From: Prostheceraeus crozeri
Lineage: Eukaryota; Platyhelminthes; Polycladida; Euryleptidae
Length of the DNA: 64,000 nt
Reading direction: 5' to 3'
Assembly (NCBI GenBank): GCA_907163375.1
Contig: CAJQUW010004443.1
Span: 248,001-312,000, forward strand
The notes under the pieces are model-generated. The model was not told the DNA's origin. It saw only the letters and a list, made by a program, of their open reading frames with translations, and searched no databases. A program made the translations under genes and the position numbers. Shown here one piece after another: positions 54,058 to 63,419 of this stretch; the stretch's first letter is position 1, and each line of letters starts with the position of its first letter.

Positions 54058-55673
54058 CACTCAAGGAAAAAATAAAGTACCCGGTTAGACATTTAACTCT
54101 ATTTCGAAAACAACAAGACAATATGCACTACTTGTGCTTCAGAGTCGATCACAGAAACAATATCAATACACGTATCAAGTCACGAAAGGCGTACTAGTAC
54201 ATACAAAACAGTCGAAATCTCGTAAAATCACCTTCAGCATCCAGTACTGCTTCTACGCGATCATGCATTGAACTGATAAGAGAAGCTCGATAATTGACAT
54301 CATCCATCAGTTCATTCCAAATGACATCAAGCGTAGCAAAGAGTTGGTCACTGTCTTCTGGGTCCTCACATTCTCTTTGGAGTTTCAGTTCCATCTGTGC
54401 CCACACGTGTTCGATGGGATTCATGTCGGGACTAAATGCAGGCCAGTCTAAGGTAGGGATTCCATTGTGTTGAAGGAACAGTTTTGTCCGGTTCGCCGAA
54501 TGTATCGGTGCATTGTCTTGCTGGAAGATGCCACCTGCTTGAGTGATTGTATTCCATACTGGAAGAAGATTACCTTCAAGGATGTCGATGTGATAGTTTT
54601 GTGCATCTAATCTCTCTTGAATTCTCACCAGGTTCGTATGTCCATTACTTGAGAATGCACCCCACACCATACATGCGCGACAGATCTGTTCGGAGTACGG
54701 CAGACGTAGCGATCCGTGTATCGATCTCCTATTGATCGACGGACATACTGTACTCGTGACTGACCGAAGCAAAATTTCGATTCGTCAGAAAACACCACTT
54801 TCTTCCACCTCGTCAAAGTCCACGATGACTTTTCTGTAGCCCATTCCAATCTGCGATGTTCATGATCTGCTGTCAAGGCTGTCTTTCTAGGTGGTATAAA
54901 TGCCTTGAGACCATCGTTCAAGAACTGATTTGTTACGGTCCTTGTGGTGCATTCTAGATTTAGGTTTTGCTTAATTACTCTGGCAGAGCAAAAAGGATGG
55001 TTCGAAGAGAAAGTTAAAATTTCCTCATCTTCTTCAGTTGTACTTTTCCTACGGCCACAAGAAGCTCGATTGGTTGCTTTAGCATCTCCACCAGCTGATA
55101 GCCTCTGTAGGTACTTTCTGGCTGTGTTCTCTGATATCTCGAGGCACTCAGCAATTTAAGGTCTTGAAAAATTCGCATGAAACTTTAAGGCGTAGATCAG
55201 ACCTCTCTGGAATTCAGTCAAATCACATCCACGTGTCGCCATGACTAATTTGCTAATGCTACGATACTGTCAATGATTGTGGTGTATGTAGCTAGCGGAT
55301 TGAACAGAGTACAGCTCGGTGTGCATGAAAGAACAATGAATGGAATCACAGCATTAGGCCTCAGCTACACTGAAAGCAAAGCAAACACGAGCGTCCCAAG
55401 CGTCTCGAGTAACCGCATGTCCGCAAGCTATCAATCGCTCTAGTTTGCTTTGCGTGCATCATAGAAGTCTACAAATGCTGCAATGATGACTTTGTATTTG
55501 CTGCAAAACGCTTGAAAAAGCTCGCTGTGAGGTTGAGACCTAATGGTTTGACTATTGATTAACTTCTACAGTTCATATTTCACACCAACGAGTAGAAAAA
55601 AATGACTGAAATGATAAATTTGTTACTGTTAACATAGCTTTTTCCACCGGGTACTTCATTTGTTCCTTGAGTG
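54058..55673 (-). mobile_element. Tc1/mariner transposon in the outer Polinton
   Basis: Ends are CACTCAAGGAA... and its complement, extending through about 30 bp (AAGTACCCGGT-type inner part), flanked by TA at 54056-54057 and 55674-55675. The 1,616-bp length is typical. It contains one transposase gene on the minus strand, broken. It sits between the interrupted virion gene and the integrase gene, so it did not itself break a coding frame that I can see. Confidence 0.9.
54194..55242 (-). pseudogene. Tc1-type transposase, frameshifted
   Basis: Starts MATRGCDLTEFQRGLIYALK at 55242, with a helix-turn-helix (IAECLEISENTARKYLQRL), after a stop in the first helix. The middle frame (54625-54921) has RWKKVVFSDESKFCFGQS with the first catalytic aspartate; the last frame (54194-54772) has GGIFQQDNAPIHSANRTK (second aspartate) and WPAFSPDMNPIEHVWAQME (glutamate), giving the D,D34E arrangement. 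At least one stop and one frameshift make it inactive. Confidence 0.88.
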
Positions 55674-55701
55674 TATGTAAGAAGTCACATGTTATATTAG
55701 C

Positions 55702-56788
55702 TTAAAAGGTACGAGTTTCTCCCACCTCCACATTTTGTAGATCCTGGTGCGTTATCCAGCTATTGAATGAATCAGGATACCCTTTCCATTTAACTAGATA
55801 TTTCCTTTGATTGCCATGTCCTTTCTTCCTGATTATTTCATCAATCATATAAACCTCGTCATTTCTGTCTACTACTTGCAATTCATGAGTAAAATTTTCC
55901 TTCAATTGGATTACCATGATAATCTATCAATTTGTACATGATGGGTCTAAATTTTCTATTTACTTCATCTACAAAAAACTCTTCTTCAGTCCAATTAGGT
56001 AGATAACCCTTCTCAAATGTAGACTTAACCTCCAAAATCCGAACTCTATCACCAACATTTATTTTCTTTTCATTGGAAATGATTTTCGCTTTCTTATCAT
56101 ACAATCGAAGCCATACATCCATTGCATTATCTGGGGTAACATCAATTGGTCGCATCTTAATAATACGATGATAGCTTTCATTGTAATTCTTAACAAATTT
56201 CTGCAACTCATCTAGCCAAACATGTGTATTTTTTGCAGTAAAATAGCGCCATATTTTCGTTTTCAATGTGCGATTGAACCTCTCAACCATGGCAGCTTTA
56301 TAAGCACTTTTAACGCTAAACAATTCCACATTATGACTTTTGAGGAGACTTCGAACATGAGAGTTCTCAAATTCCTTGCCTTGATCGGTCTGTATTCTTT
56401 GTGGAACACGCCCCTCATCGAAAATACTCTGAAAAGCCGCTTCAACTTCTGGTCCTCGTTTAGATTTCAGCGCACGTGCCCAAGCATAGCGAGATAAAAT
56501 ATCTATTACGGTTAAGATGTATTTATAGCCATCATTGTACTGTGATATCTTTTGCATGTCAGCCAAGTCCGCTTGCCATTGACTATCTATATTGTTAACA
56601 ACATATTTTCTCGTTGGAAATCGCTTTCTCGCATTTTTGTGAAGAGTGTAAGTCGGTTGACTCCTTAACCACTTCTTGACTTTCTCTATTCCCACACCTG
56701 CTGCACGAGCTAGAACCTCCGGACGACTGAAACTTGCGGGGTGATTTAAGTCGTAATAAATCTCCCTCAGCTTCACGGCTGTACTCAT
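55702..56788 (-). pseudogene. INT: Retrovirus-like integrase with C-terminal chromodomain, outer Polinton
   Basis: Inserts the element and makes the 6-bp duplication. The likely start is MSTAVKLREIYYDLNHPASF at 56788, a helix-turn-helix rather than a HHCC zinc domain, then WQADLADMQKISQYNDGYKY (first D), IQTDQGKEFENSHVRSLL (second D) and MVERFNRTLKTKIWRYF (E). It then has an SH3-like KINVGDRVRILEVKSTFEKG segment. A frameshift at about 55890 separates the tail, which is a chromodomain: YMIDEIIRKKGHGNQRKYLV followed by KWKGYPDSFNSWI. Chromodomains target integration to marked chromatin. The upstream in-frame ATG at 56851 adds a non-conserved leader. Confidence 0.88.
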
Positions 56789-56955
56789 CGTCTTTGTTCT
56801 GATTTGCACGCGTACTACTCGCACAGCAACTGCTAACACAATTGATATCAACCTCTATGCCCTCTTCTCCTTTACCTTCGAGAGCAGATTTCAAACAGCA
56901 GCAAAATTTTTGTAGCTACATGATATGAGAGAAGCAAGGTTTAATTCATATTTGC

Positions 56956-57606
56956 TTAATATTTACTATAATCCTTCCCAAGACGCACTGAGCGCCTAGT
57001 AGCTCTTTTTGGTTGAAGATCATCGGGATCATGAAGCTCTCGCTTGACCGCCATCGTGGGTGTTTTACTTTTTGATCCATCTTGCAAGTGACCCTTGTCC
57101 AACTCATTCACAGTCGGTCCTCCAATAATATTGTGAGGTACATTTTGATCAGATAAAATTTTCTGAAAATATGACCACCCTTGTGGTGCACCTAGTTTTC
57201 GCCTTACATCTCTGACAGCATATTGTAGAAGGTCATCTATGTGACTATTTCTAATAACATCACCAGTTGTTTCATCTATTATCTCCCCTCTCTCATTGAA
57301 CTTCACATGTGGATCAATGAAGTCAAATAATCGCTCAGCGCGCACACGATATGGTCGAGGTGTTGATAAGGTTATAAATCGACGCAACTTGTCACGAATC
57401 TGTCGTCTCTCATCAATGTTTTCAACTGCTAACTGCATTCGTCGATAGGGATCCTTAATCGTCTGAATTTCCATATCCTTTTGTGTTAGTTCCTTAAGTT
57501 GATTCGTAATAGGCTGATCTATATTTTTGACTTCCTTTGCACTTTGTAATGTAGTCAATTGTACATACTCCTCTTGAGGAATGACTACCATCTTTGAATA
57601 TGACAT
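56956..57606 (-). CDS. Conserved Polinton protein of unknown role
   Basis: A 216-residue protein starting MSYSKMVVIPQEEYVQLTTL. It is helical and charged, with a conserved-looking middle (RRMQLAVENIDERRQIRDKL), then FNERGEIIDETTGDVIRNSH, then AVRDVRRKLGAPQGWSYFQ, and a basic tail with KRATRRSVRLG. Proteins with the VVIP-E----L start and this position between integrase and ATPase are common in invertebrate Polintons. No enzyme motif seen. It could be a scaffold or minor capsid component; its layout recalls the inner element's 49816-50623 gene. Intact. Confidence 0.7.
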   Translation of the reverse strand: MSYSKMVVIPQEEYVQLTTLQSAKEVKNIDQPITNQLKELTQKDMEIQTIKDPYRRMQLAVENIDERRQIRDKLRRFITLSTPRPYRVRAERLFDFIDPHVKFNERGEIIDETTGDVIRNSHIDDLLQYAVRDVRRKLGAPQGWSYFQKILSDQNVPHNIIGGPTVNELDKGHLQDGSKSKTPTMAVKRELHDPDDLQPKRATRRSVRLGKDYSKY

Positions 57607-57644
57607 GTTTAAAATAATAAGGCAACAAAGTACATTGCTTAAAA

Positions 57645-58280
57645 CTAACTGTGAACCGAGAAAACTGTCATTGGTTCAATGGAATTAGGTATGATATTAG
57701 TTCGAAATCGAAGTCGTTCCGGACATTCCTGGGTTAGATCAATAAATAGATAGCCATGTGGTTTCTTTGTTACATCTTCATATATTTTTGAAAGTACTTT
57801 AGGTTGTTGAGGTAATAGCTGTCCACTGAGATGATGTATCTGACTGCTGTCTCTTGGATTTTTAAATATTGCTAAATAATGTGTATTCAAACTCCCAGTT
57901 CTTTGCTCTTTCCCTCCATCAAAGATGTTTTGGGTGATATAGATTATGAAGGCTTCCCTATGATGTGCTGTCTAAATAAACATTTCAGTTACATCTTTCG
58001 ATGATTTGCTTTCACGCAATAGATCATCTAGCACAATTAAGTCACCTGCTTTGATGTCTTCAGTTGTCGGTAACCCTTGCTTCACATCATAACCTTTCTG
58101 GCGAAGTGCAGAATGCAACTGTGGTTGAAATATACCATAATACCATTTAACTCTTTTAATTTCTTTATTAAACATCTCATTTCTAAATTGTAGTAATTGA
58201 GTTACAAAAGTAGTTTTACCGGACTGACTTGGACCGGCCACACACATTGTACGATCAGTGAATAGGCGAAAATCTGTCAT
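57645..58280 (-). pseudogene. ATP: Genome-packaging ATPase (FtsK/HerA superfamily), one in-frame stop
   Basis: Starts MTDFRLFTDRTMCVAGPSQS, completing a Walker A loop GPSQSGKTT. Walker B is DLIVLDDLLRE. The frame meets TAG at 57972-57974, then goes on without shift through HHREAFIIYITQNIFDGGKE and LNTHYLAIFKNPRDSSQIHH to 57645, about 211 codons, the usual family length. The stop falls between Walker B and the Q/N sensor motif. It would pump the genome into the capsid. An acceptor-like TTTCAG lies directly before the start codon. Confidence 0.88.
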
Positions 58281-58357
58281 TCTGAAATTTCAAAAGCTTT
58301 AAAGACTAGCACCCACCAGTTTGCTTAGAATAAAACAAGTCATGTTCCATAACAACT

Positions 58358-58363
58358 TTATTT
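58358..58363 (-). terminator. Polyadenylation signal AATAAA (minus strand)
   Basis: TTTATT on the plus strand gives AATAAA on the minus strand, about 25 bases beyond the stop of the 58389-59135 gene. It probably ends that transcript before the ATPase gene starts. Confidence 0.5.
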
Positions 58364-58388
58364 ACATTTAGAAACTTTCATTTCACAT

Positions 58389-59135
58389 TCACAGCATTTG
58401 TGTTTCCTCATCAATGTCAGCATTAAAATAACTTTTCGCGTCAATTTGAGCATCTTGGCGCTTCAATTTCAACTTAACACTCCCTTCCTTGAATTTTCGT
58501 CCCCGCTTTTTGCATTCTTCAGCATCCTTCCCATCTTTTGAATTAGGTTTATTGATGGTGATTAGGCACTTATCAATCGGCATTGGCTCATAAACCAACT
58601 GTAGAACTTTCATTTGTTACGATGCCACCTTCCCGGTTGAGCCGTGAGCACCAATGTATAGTCCGTTGACGTGTATTAAACCCATGTATCGTCCGCGCTT
58701 CAGATCATCACACTCCATTGTATTTCTAAGTAGATCGAATGCTTGAAAGTGATCGGACAATTTCAGGAATAGTGTATCGAACTCGGGTAATTCCTTATAG
58801 CCAATTCCTTCCTCTAACGCCTTCCTCCAATGTGCAGGAGCACTTTCGGGCAACTCAACGCATTCCTTCGCCAAAGAGTCGATGGTTTTGAGTATCATCT
58901 GCTGCCATTTCGGAAAGGTCACTCGCATTTGTCTCATGTTGCTTTATCCAGATGAAGACATACCATTACTGTGGAAAAATGGAACTTGAAGGTAGAAACC
59001 ATCGTCACCATAGCTCAACGTTTGGAAGTAAAAGGTATTTCCAATCCCTTGAACCTTCCTTGTCGGTCGTAATTTTAAGAGATCACGTTCAAATGAGTCG
59101 CTCTCCTCTCTAATTATATACATTTTTTGAGACAT
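58389..59135 (-). pseudogene. Conserved Polinton protein with two in-frame stops
   Basis: One reading frame of 249 codons, including two TAA (58944-58946 and 58617-58619). The part before the first stop reads MSQKMYIIREESDSFERDLL, then FYFQTLSYGDDGFYLQVPFF. After it come RVTFPKWQQMILKTIDSLA, AHWRKALEEGIG and RGRYMGLIHVNGLYIGAHGS. After the second come VLQLVYEPMPIDKCLITINK and a basic tail. The MYI-REE-D-F start and MGLIHV-GLYIGAHG motif are a hallmark gene of invertebrate Polintons with unknown role. Three separate small genes is unlikely because the frame never shifts. Confidence 0.75.
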
Positions 59136-59196
59136 AATTCAAAGTTATACTTATTCGAAGCTTTTCAACCACCGGCGATGAATGATAGCTTGAAAG

Positions 59197-59268
59197 TGAT
59201 TAAAGAGTACAAGCGCGTCTCTCTTATATACATATTCACATGAGTCATCAATCAATGATGACGTGTCA
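59197..59268 (-). promoter_or_regulatory. CRE/AP-1 plus TATA promoter for the 58389-59135 gene
   Basis: On the minus strand, TGACACGTCA (59259-59268) and an AP-1 site TGACTCA (59241-59247) precede TATATAAGAG (59221-59230). An initiator-like TCACTT has its A at 59197, 33 bases from the TATA start. The coding start is 62 bases further. Confidence 0.6.
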
Positions 59269-59284
59269 ATCCATGATTTGTCGT

Positions 59285-59677
59285 CTACAGCAACACTGCG
59301 GCACCTGCTACAACTTTCCCTAGTGGACTGTTGAGTATATTGTAAATGCTGTTTCCAATATCATTCAACATATTCAAAAACCCACCACCTCCACGCTGAA
59401 CCAAGTTCCGCCTTTTCGTATCACTGCTTCTTGGATTTGAAATTTTTTTAATGTTGTTTAGAGAATCAGTACTCAATAAAGGCTTGTATATTGGGAGGCA
59501 TTTGTGTATTGCAAAAGCCAAATCACGGATGAAATCATCACTTGAGTTTTGAATTAATTTGCACTTAATTTTATTATTTCGCATGCTGTTTAACTTTCGC
59601 AACGCCTTCTTAAACTGACTTGAAGGTTTAAAAGAACCATTCTTCCGAGAAAGAGATGCCTTTCTTTTTGCAGTCAT
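59285..59677 (-). CDS. Small basic Polinton protein with C-terminal hydrophobic segment
   Basis: About 130 residues from MTAKRKASLSRKNGSF at 59677; an upstream in-frame ATG at 59734 adds 19 non-conserved residues. The central part FKKALRKLNSMRNNKIKCKL followed by DDFIRDLAFAIHKCL matches a small conserved protein of invertebrate Polintons, with a KALRKL...FI--L---VH/IH pattern. The tail, GGGGFLNMLNDIGNSIYNIL then VVAGAAVLL, is glycine-rich and hydrophobic and resembles membrane-active virion peptides. Function unknown; intact. Confidence 0.65.
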   Translation of the reverse strand: MTAKRKASLSRKNGSFKPSSQFKKALRKLNSMRNNKIKCKLIQNSSDDFIRDLAFAIHKCLPIYKPLLSTDSLNNIKKISNPRSSDTKRRNLVQRGGGGFLNMLNDIGNSIYNILNSPLGKVVAGAAVLL

Positions 59678-59743
59678 TTTTATTATGATAAAAGCAAAGC
59701 ATTTATGAAAATATACATTTTTGCTTAGTTCCATACAATAAAG

Positions 59744-60355
59744 TCAAACGGTAACAGATGGTAGGTCGTAATCATCAACATCACTTAAGGTCTGAGTCGT
59801 TGCAGCTATAAGCTGTTCTATATCACACATTAAATCCTTTGATAGAGGACAGCATGAACAGCATGGTTTTGAAGCGAAGACTTTTAAAAGATTAGCATAG
59901 TATGCTCTGAACTTGATTATATCCCGCTCATCTTGCACTGCCACGTTGACACTCATCGACGGGGGTCCGACAAACATGTCCACTTTGAATTTGCCACCAT
60001 TTTCCTCATAGTGGCTAAATGTGATTATATCATGCAAGCAAGTCTTCAATTTCCGTGTTCTGATTTCACAATAGCAACGAGAACTCCGTGGAATAGCTTC
60101 CGTCAAACTCAGAGGTTTGAACACTTCATCGAGCCAAAATCTTAGTACTCGCGTAAGGGCATTGGTCAATGTCCTCATAAAGAGTTTCTGAAGTTCAATA
60201 TCATCTTCACAGTGGTAGAATGTGACAATATCCTCCATCAGATCTATAAGATCAGCTTTGTAACCAATAACATCATTTGCAGAGTAGAAAATCTTGCTAG
60301 TAAACAGATTGTCTTTGTGAATAATTGAAACAGGAATGATTGTGGTAAATGGCAT
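59744..60355 (-). CDS. Uncharacterised 203-residue protein
   Basis: Starts MPFTTIIPVSIIHKDNLFTS. Two internal segments resemble each other: LMEDIVTFYHCEDDIELQKL and CLHDIITFSHYEENGGKFKV, suggesting an ancient duplication of a DI-TF-HYE unit. A Cys-rich patch (KPCCSCCPLS) precedes an acidic tail (SDVDDYDLPSVTV). No family recognised and no membrane segment. It ends 10 bp before the next gene's outer frame. It has its own TATA and AP-1 promoter just upstream. Intact. Confidence 0.6.
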   Translation of the reverse strand: MPFTTIIPVSIIHKDNLFTSKIFYSANDVIGYKADLIDLMEDIVTFYHCEDDIELQKLFMRTLTNALTRVLRFWLDEVFKPLSLTEAIPRSSRCYCEIRTRKLKTCLHDIITFSHYEENGGKFKVDMFVGPPSMSVNVAVQDERDIIKFRAYYANLLKVFASKPCCSCCPLSKDLMCDIEQLIAATTQTLSDVDDYDLPSVTV

Positions 60356-60390
60356 GTTTGTTAATGTCTACAATCCTCAACAAGCATGAT

Positions 60391-60465
60391 TGAAATAGAA
60401 GTGTGATAACCTTATATACAAAAGCTGCACAATAGCAACCAATTACAGACACACATGATGACTCA
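60391..60465 (-). promoter_or_regulatory. AP-1 plus TATA promoter for the 59744-60355 gene
   Basis: On the minus strand an AP-1 core TGACTCA, written TGAGTCA there, lies at 60459-60465 inside the palindrome ATGATGACTCATCAT. An ATTGGTT (inverted CCAAT) box follows, and TATATAAGG lies at about 60410-60418. The coding start is about 60 bases further. The AP-1 site directly abuts the stop codon of the upstream RING gene. Confidence 0.55.
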
Positions 60466-60971
60466 TCATGAACGATATACATTGACTGTTGAAATTATTT
60501 CTCCATCACAAAAGGGACAAAATATAGTTTCCAAGGGTACATAACATGTAGAACACATAACAAAATGAGAACATGGAAACAAGAGAAGGGATCTTTCCCG
60601 TTCAAAACACCTAATGCAGTTCCGTTCACATAATAATTTAAACGTCTATTTCTAAATTTCTTTCTGAAGTCACTTTCACTGCTAGAGCATTTCGATAAAT
60701 CAGTTGAAGGTTTCACTTCTTTTATCTCCGTTTCAGATAGTTCCAATTCTATCCTTCTAATTTCACTGTCTTTGAAATGTAGCATTGAGAAATCCTCTAT
60801 CCAACTACGATCCAAATTGTAATTCATGGCATGCTCATCCAGATCCATTAGTCGTTCAACTAAATCGCCAGCTTTGATATTTTCATTTAGATTTGTAACA
60901 GTTTCTATAGCCTTTAGCGAATAACCAAGATCTCTTGCAACAATCCATGAAATTGGGAGGCTAACCATCAA
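60466..60971 (-). pseudogene. UBA-like plus RING-finger protein (IAP-type), frameshifted before the RING
   Basis: The first frame (from 60971) has a UBA-like helix set (ARDLGYSLKAIETVTNLNEN, then AGDLVERLMDLDE) as found before the RING of inhibitor-of-apoptosis proteins, then an acidic linker. At about 60640 the RING continues in another frame: NCIRCFERERSLLLFPCSHF, then VMCSTCYV and FCPFCDGEI, a complete C3HC4 pattern of the IAP type, ending at 60466. The RING would be an E3 ubiquitin ligase. No BIR domain is seen. One indel therefore disables it. A TATAAATA lies only about 15 bases before the first ATG, so a downstream start is possible. Confidence 0.7.
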
Positions 60972-61002
60972 GCAACTTCCACGTATTTATAACTTAACCT
61001 AG

Positions 61003-61356
61003 TTATGAAAATAAATAAAATTGCCATCATAGTCACAATGGTCACAATTGTCGCATTTGTGCAAGCAGTCTCAAAACAAACAACTATCTATTCAAGTTCC
61101 GAAATAAATGTTCGCATCCCTGTTCTAATTCACTCACTTTAATTCAATCTCGGAACAGGCTGTTACAACCTCAGTACACAATTGATTGTAACGAACCTCG
61201 AAACATGAACTCAGTTCAAATCCCAATCGGAACGTGGTTCCTATTCACATGATTGGAACGCGGTTCGAATTCAAATGTTCATATTTACATGTTTGGAACG
61301 CCATGTTCGCATCCTCGTTTAAATCCTCACTTTTTGCGTTCACATTATTAACTACT
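61003..61356. repeat. Right terminal inverted repeat, outer Polinton
   Basis: About 354 bp complementary to 21341-21680. It has about 14 bases that the left copy lacks, near ATGTTTCGAGGTTCGT in complement. Confidence 0.9.
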
Positions 61357-61362
61357 GTGATG
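61357..61362. repeat. Target-site duplication GTGATG, right copy (outer Polinton)
   Basis: Exact match to 21335-21340, directly after the terminal ACTACT. Confidence 0.92.
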
Positions 61363-62560
61363 AAACGAATCAGTGATGAGTCAGAAATCATTAAGAATTT
61401 TCCTCACTTAATCAAGAAAAAATATTAATACACCTCTACAACCTTGAAAATATTAAACAATGTACTTTATAATTTCAGGTATTTATTCAGATCATCATTT
61501 GGAATGCAGTGATGGATATAGAGAGAGACTTTCTCATGTTCCACCAATTTTGTGTGGTGCACTAGTAGATGCTGGTCAGAAAATGGTCCCAATCCTAATG
61601 TAGGAGCTTGTTAGAGTAGAATTATCTTCAGCTACCGGTCCGTGCAGATTTTTCCGAGCAATGGCCTTGTCTTCTCTAGAATCCATGCAGATGTGTTTGA
61701 AATATTTAAAATCAATATGCCTCAATGTATTCGTATTTCCTTCCCACGGAGATCGTTTACAGAATCAGGACAAAACGTTTCGCTTTGCCATGAGCAACAA
61801 ATCATGGATCAAAGAGAAGGATTTTCTATCTGACTGTGAAGCTCTTTCTAAATATACAGATATTTAGACTTCATATATTTTATAACAGAAACCAAATGTA
61901 CAACAAGGGTACGCCGTAGTATGGAATATCTAAAGAGAATGACACCGGTCAACTCACTAACACACTAAACACTTCACCCGCTAGAGTGGCCTAGTGGAGA
62001 AGGTGCGAGCTCATGTCCACCGCAGACTTAGGTTCCATTTCTGGGTCAGGCGAGTGAGGTCGGGGAATCAAGGGTGTTGGTGTCTTTATTGACTTTACCG
62101 CTGTCATTCTCATTAGATAATCCCGATCTGACATCTAAAAACTTCAAAGAATTAACCATACTACTGATGATAAATGGAATGAACATGCTACTGATGAAGA
62201 CAAATGATAAATTGCTACATTTACCACATTTACAAAGGTGTTACGCATCAGATCAGCAAAAAATCGCCCAAAAGGAAATGGTTCGAGGATCCCTCCAGAT
62301 AGAGACTAGATGGACCCCTTGATCGAACCACTATTCGATTTACTAAAAGATCGTTAGATTTCAGAAAACTACATACATGTAGTTGATTTTGTTTTGAGAA
62401 ACATCAAAATTACATCGTTGTGCGGATTGTCATTTTTTTCGTTATAAAAGATAAGAAACAAAGCACAGAAAAATACAAAGTCCTGATGTTTGTCGTAGAG
62501 CATGTAATACTGTGTTGAAACTACATGGACAAATTCTTACGTTCGTAACGAAGCCTTAAA
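61363..62560. other. Host DNA without a recognisable gene
   Basis: Open frames at 61642-61867 and 62074-62322 overlap in several frames and show no family features. No exon with clear PDHB similarity was found here. Confidence 0.4.
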
Positions 62561-62730
62561 ATCAATATGTGAGTGTTAGTAGTAAGTAAAACTCCATTTC
62601 TGGATAGCGCAAGATGGCCGCCATCGAAAAAAGTCGCTGACGCCCCCCTCGAAAACGACAGAGTGTGAGACTCGGGTGAGTTGGCCTCGGGTGGGTTGAC
62701 GTGGGCGACCGTCTAGGTTGTCGTGGTGAA

Positions 62731-63290
62731 ATGGTGAAACGGACTTTCGATTCGTGATCAGCGTAAAATTCTGCATCGGTATGGTGAATTTGAAAGCAAT
62801 CGGCGAGAAAAAATGTTTCTTCAAAATTTTGACAGAGGTAAAATTTTGGACGTTTTGGCCTGTAGCGCCAAAACGAAGCATCGGATGGGAAAACGGATTT
62901 CAGATTCGGATTCAGCGTTAAATTCTGCATCTGTATGGTGAATTTGAAAGCAACCGGAGAGAAAAAATTTTCGCTGACTCCCCCCCCCCTCTGGCACCGA
63001 ACTTCCAATTTTGCTTCTAGTGGATGGATTTTGTCGTGCAATAGCTCGTTTGAAAGCTAAGAGTGAGACAAATTCACCGAAAGAAACGGCTTGTTCATAT
63101 CTGTCTTCGTTTAGATGCGAGACGCCATTCAAGATTTGGGAGATTGGTGAAAAAACGACAGAGTTAGAATTTCCCAAGAAACAGCTCCAGTGGGCGAACG
63201 AAGGCTCGGATTGGTAAACGGAGGCCAGATTTGGAATCAGCGTCAAATTCTACATGGAAATGGTGTATTTCCAGCTCAATCGGAGCACTA
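62731..63290. repeat. Three diverged copies of an 80-bp unit
   Basis: Units near 62731-62810, 62888-62967 and 63213-63290 share GGAAAACGGA-type starts, ATTCAGCGT-AAATTCT-CAT, ATGGTGAATTTGAAAGC and an ACCGGAGA-like ending. Spacing is irregular, so intervening sequence was inserted or duplicated. The overlapping minus-strand frames here arise from the repeats. It may be the body of a repeat-rich transposon whose promoter follows at 63333. Confidence 0.6.
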
Positions 63291-63330
63291 GAACCGGAGA
63301 TAGACGGGTTTTTAGTGTTTGGATGATGGG

Positions 63331-63419
63331 TATTACGTCATCAGCTGATCGCCACACACTATATAAGCTGGGAACCGACAGAGACTTGTCATTCAGACGA
63401 GAGATTGCCAACGGTAAGT
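63331..63419 (+). promoter_or_regulatory. CRE-TATA-initiator promoter with immediate splice donor
   Basis: TTACGTCATCAG at about 63333 contains a CRE core, TATATAAG follows at 63360-63367, and an initiator-like TCATTCAG has its A at 63391, exactly 31 bases from the TATA start. A strong donor GTAAGT begins at 63414, so the predicted first exon is only about 23 bases. No coding exon is seen in the remaining 600 bp. It could start a host gene or a transposon running beyond the window. Confidence 0.55.

Larger units (their letters stand above)
21341..61356. mobile_element. Outer Polinton/Maverick (adintovirus-like provirus), about 20.4 kb without its own insertions
   Basis: The element begins AGTAGTTAATAATGTGAACG and ends with the reverse complement, flanked by the 6-bp duplication GTGATG. 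The AG... terminus, 6-bp duplication, inverted ends of a few hundred bp, and the set of polymerase B, integrase, packaging ATPase, adenovirus-type protease and capsid genes define a Polinton. The 40,016-bp span includes a second Polinton (17,983 bp plus its 6-bp duplication) and a Tc1-like element (1,616 bp plus TA). Genes run rightward from 24.7 to 32.0 kb and leftward from 61.0 to 32.2 kb, so the transcription units converge near 32.1 kb. Several genes carry single stops or frameshifts, so this copy is probably inactive. Confidence 0.95.

Noticed and set aside
62562..63246. Overlapping 159- and 141-codon minus-strand frames
   Set aside because: They translate the three diverged 80-bp repeat units, giving repeated peptides without a known domain.
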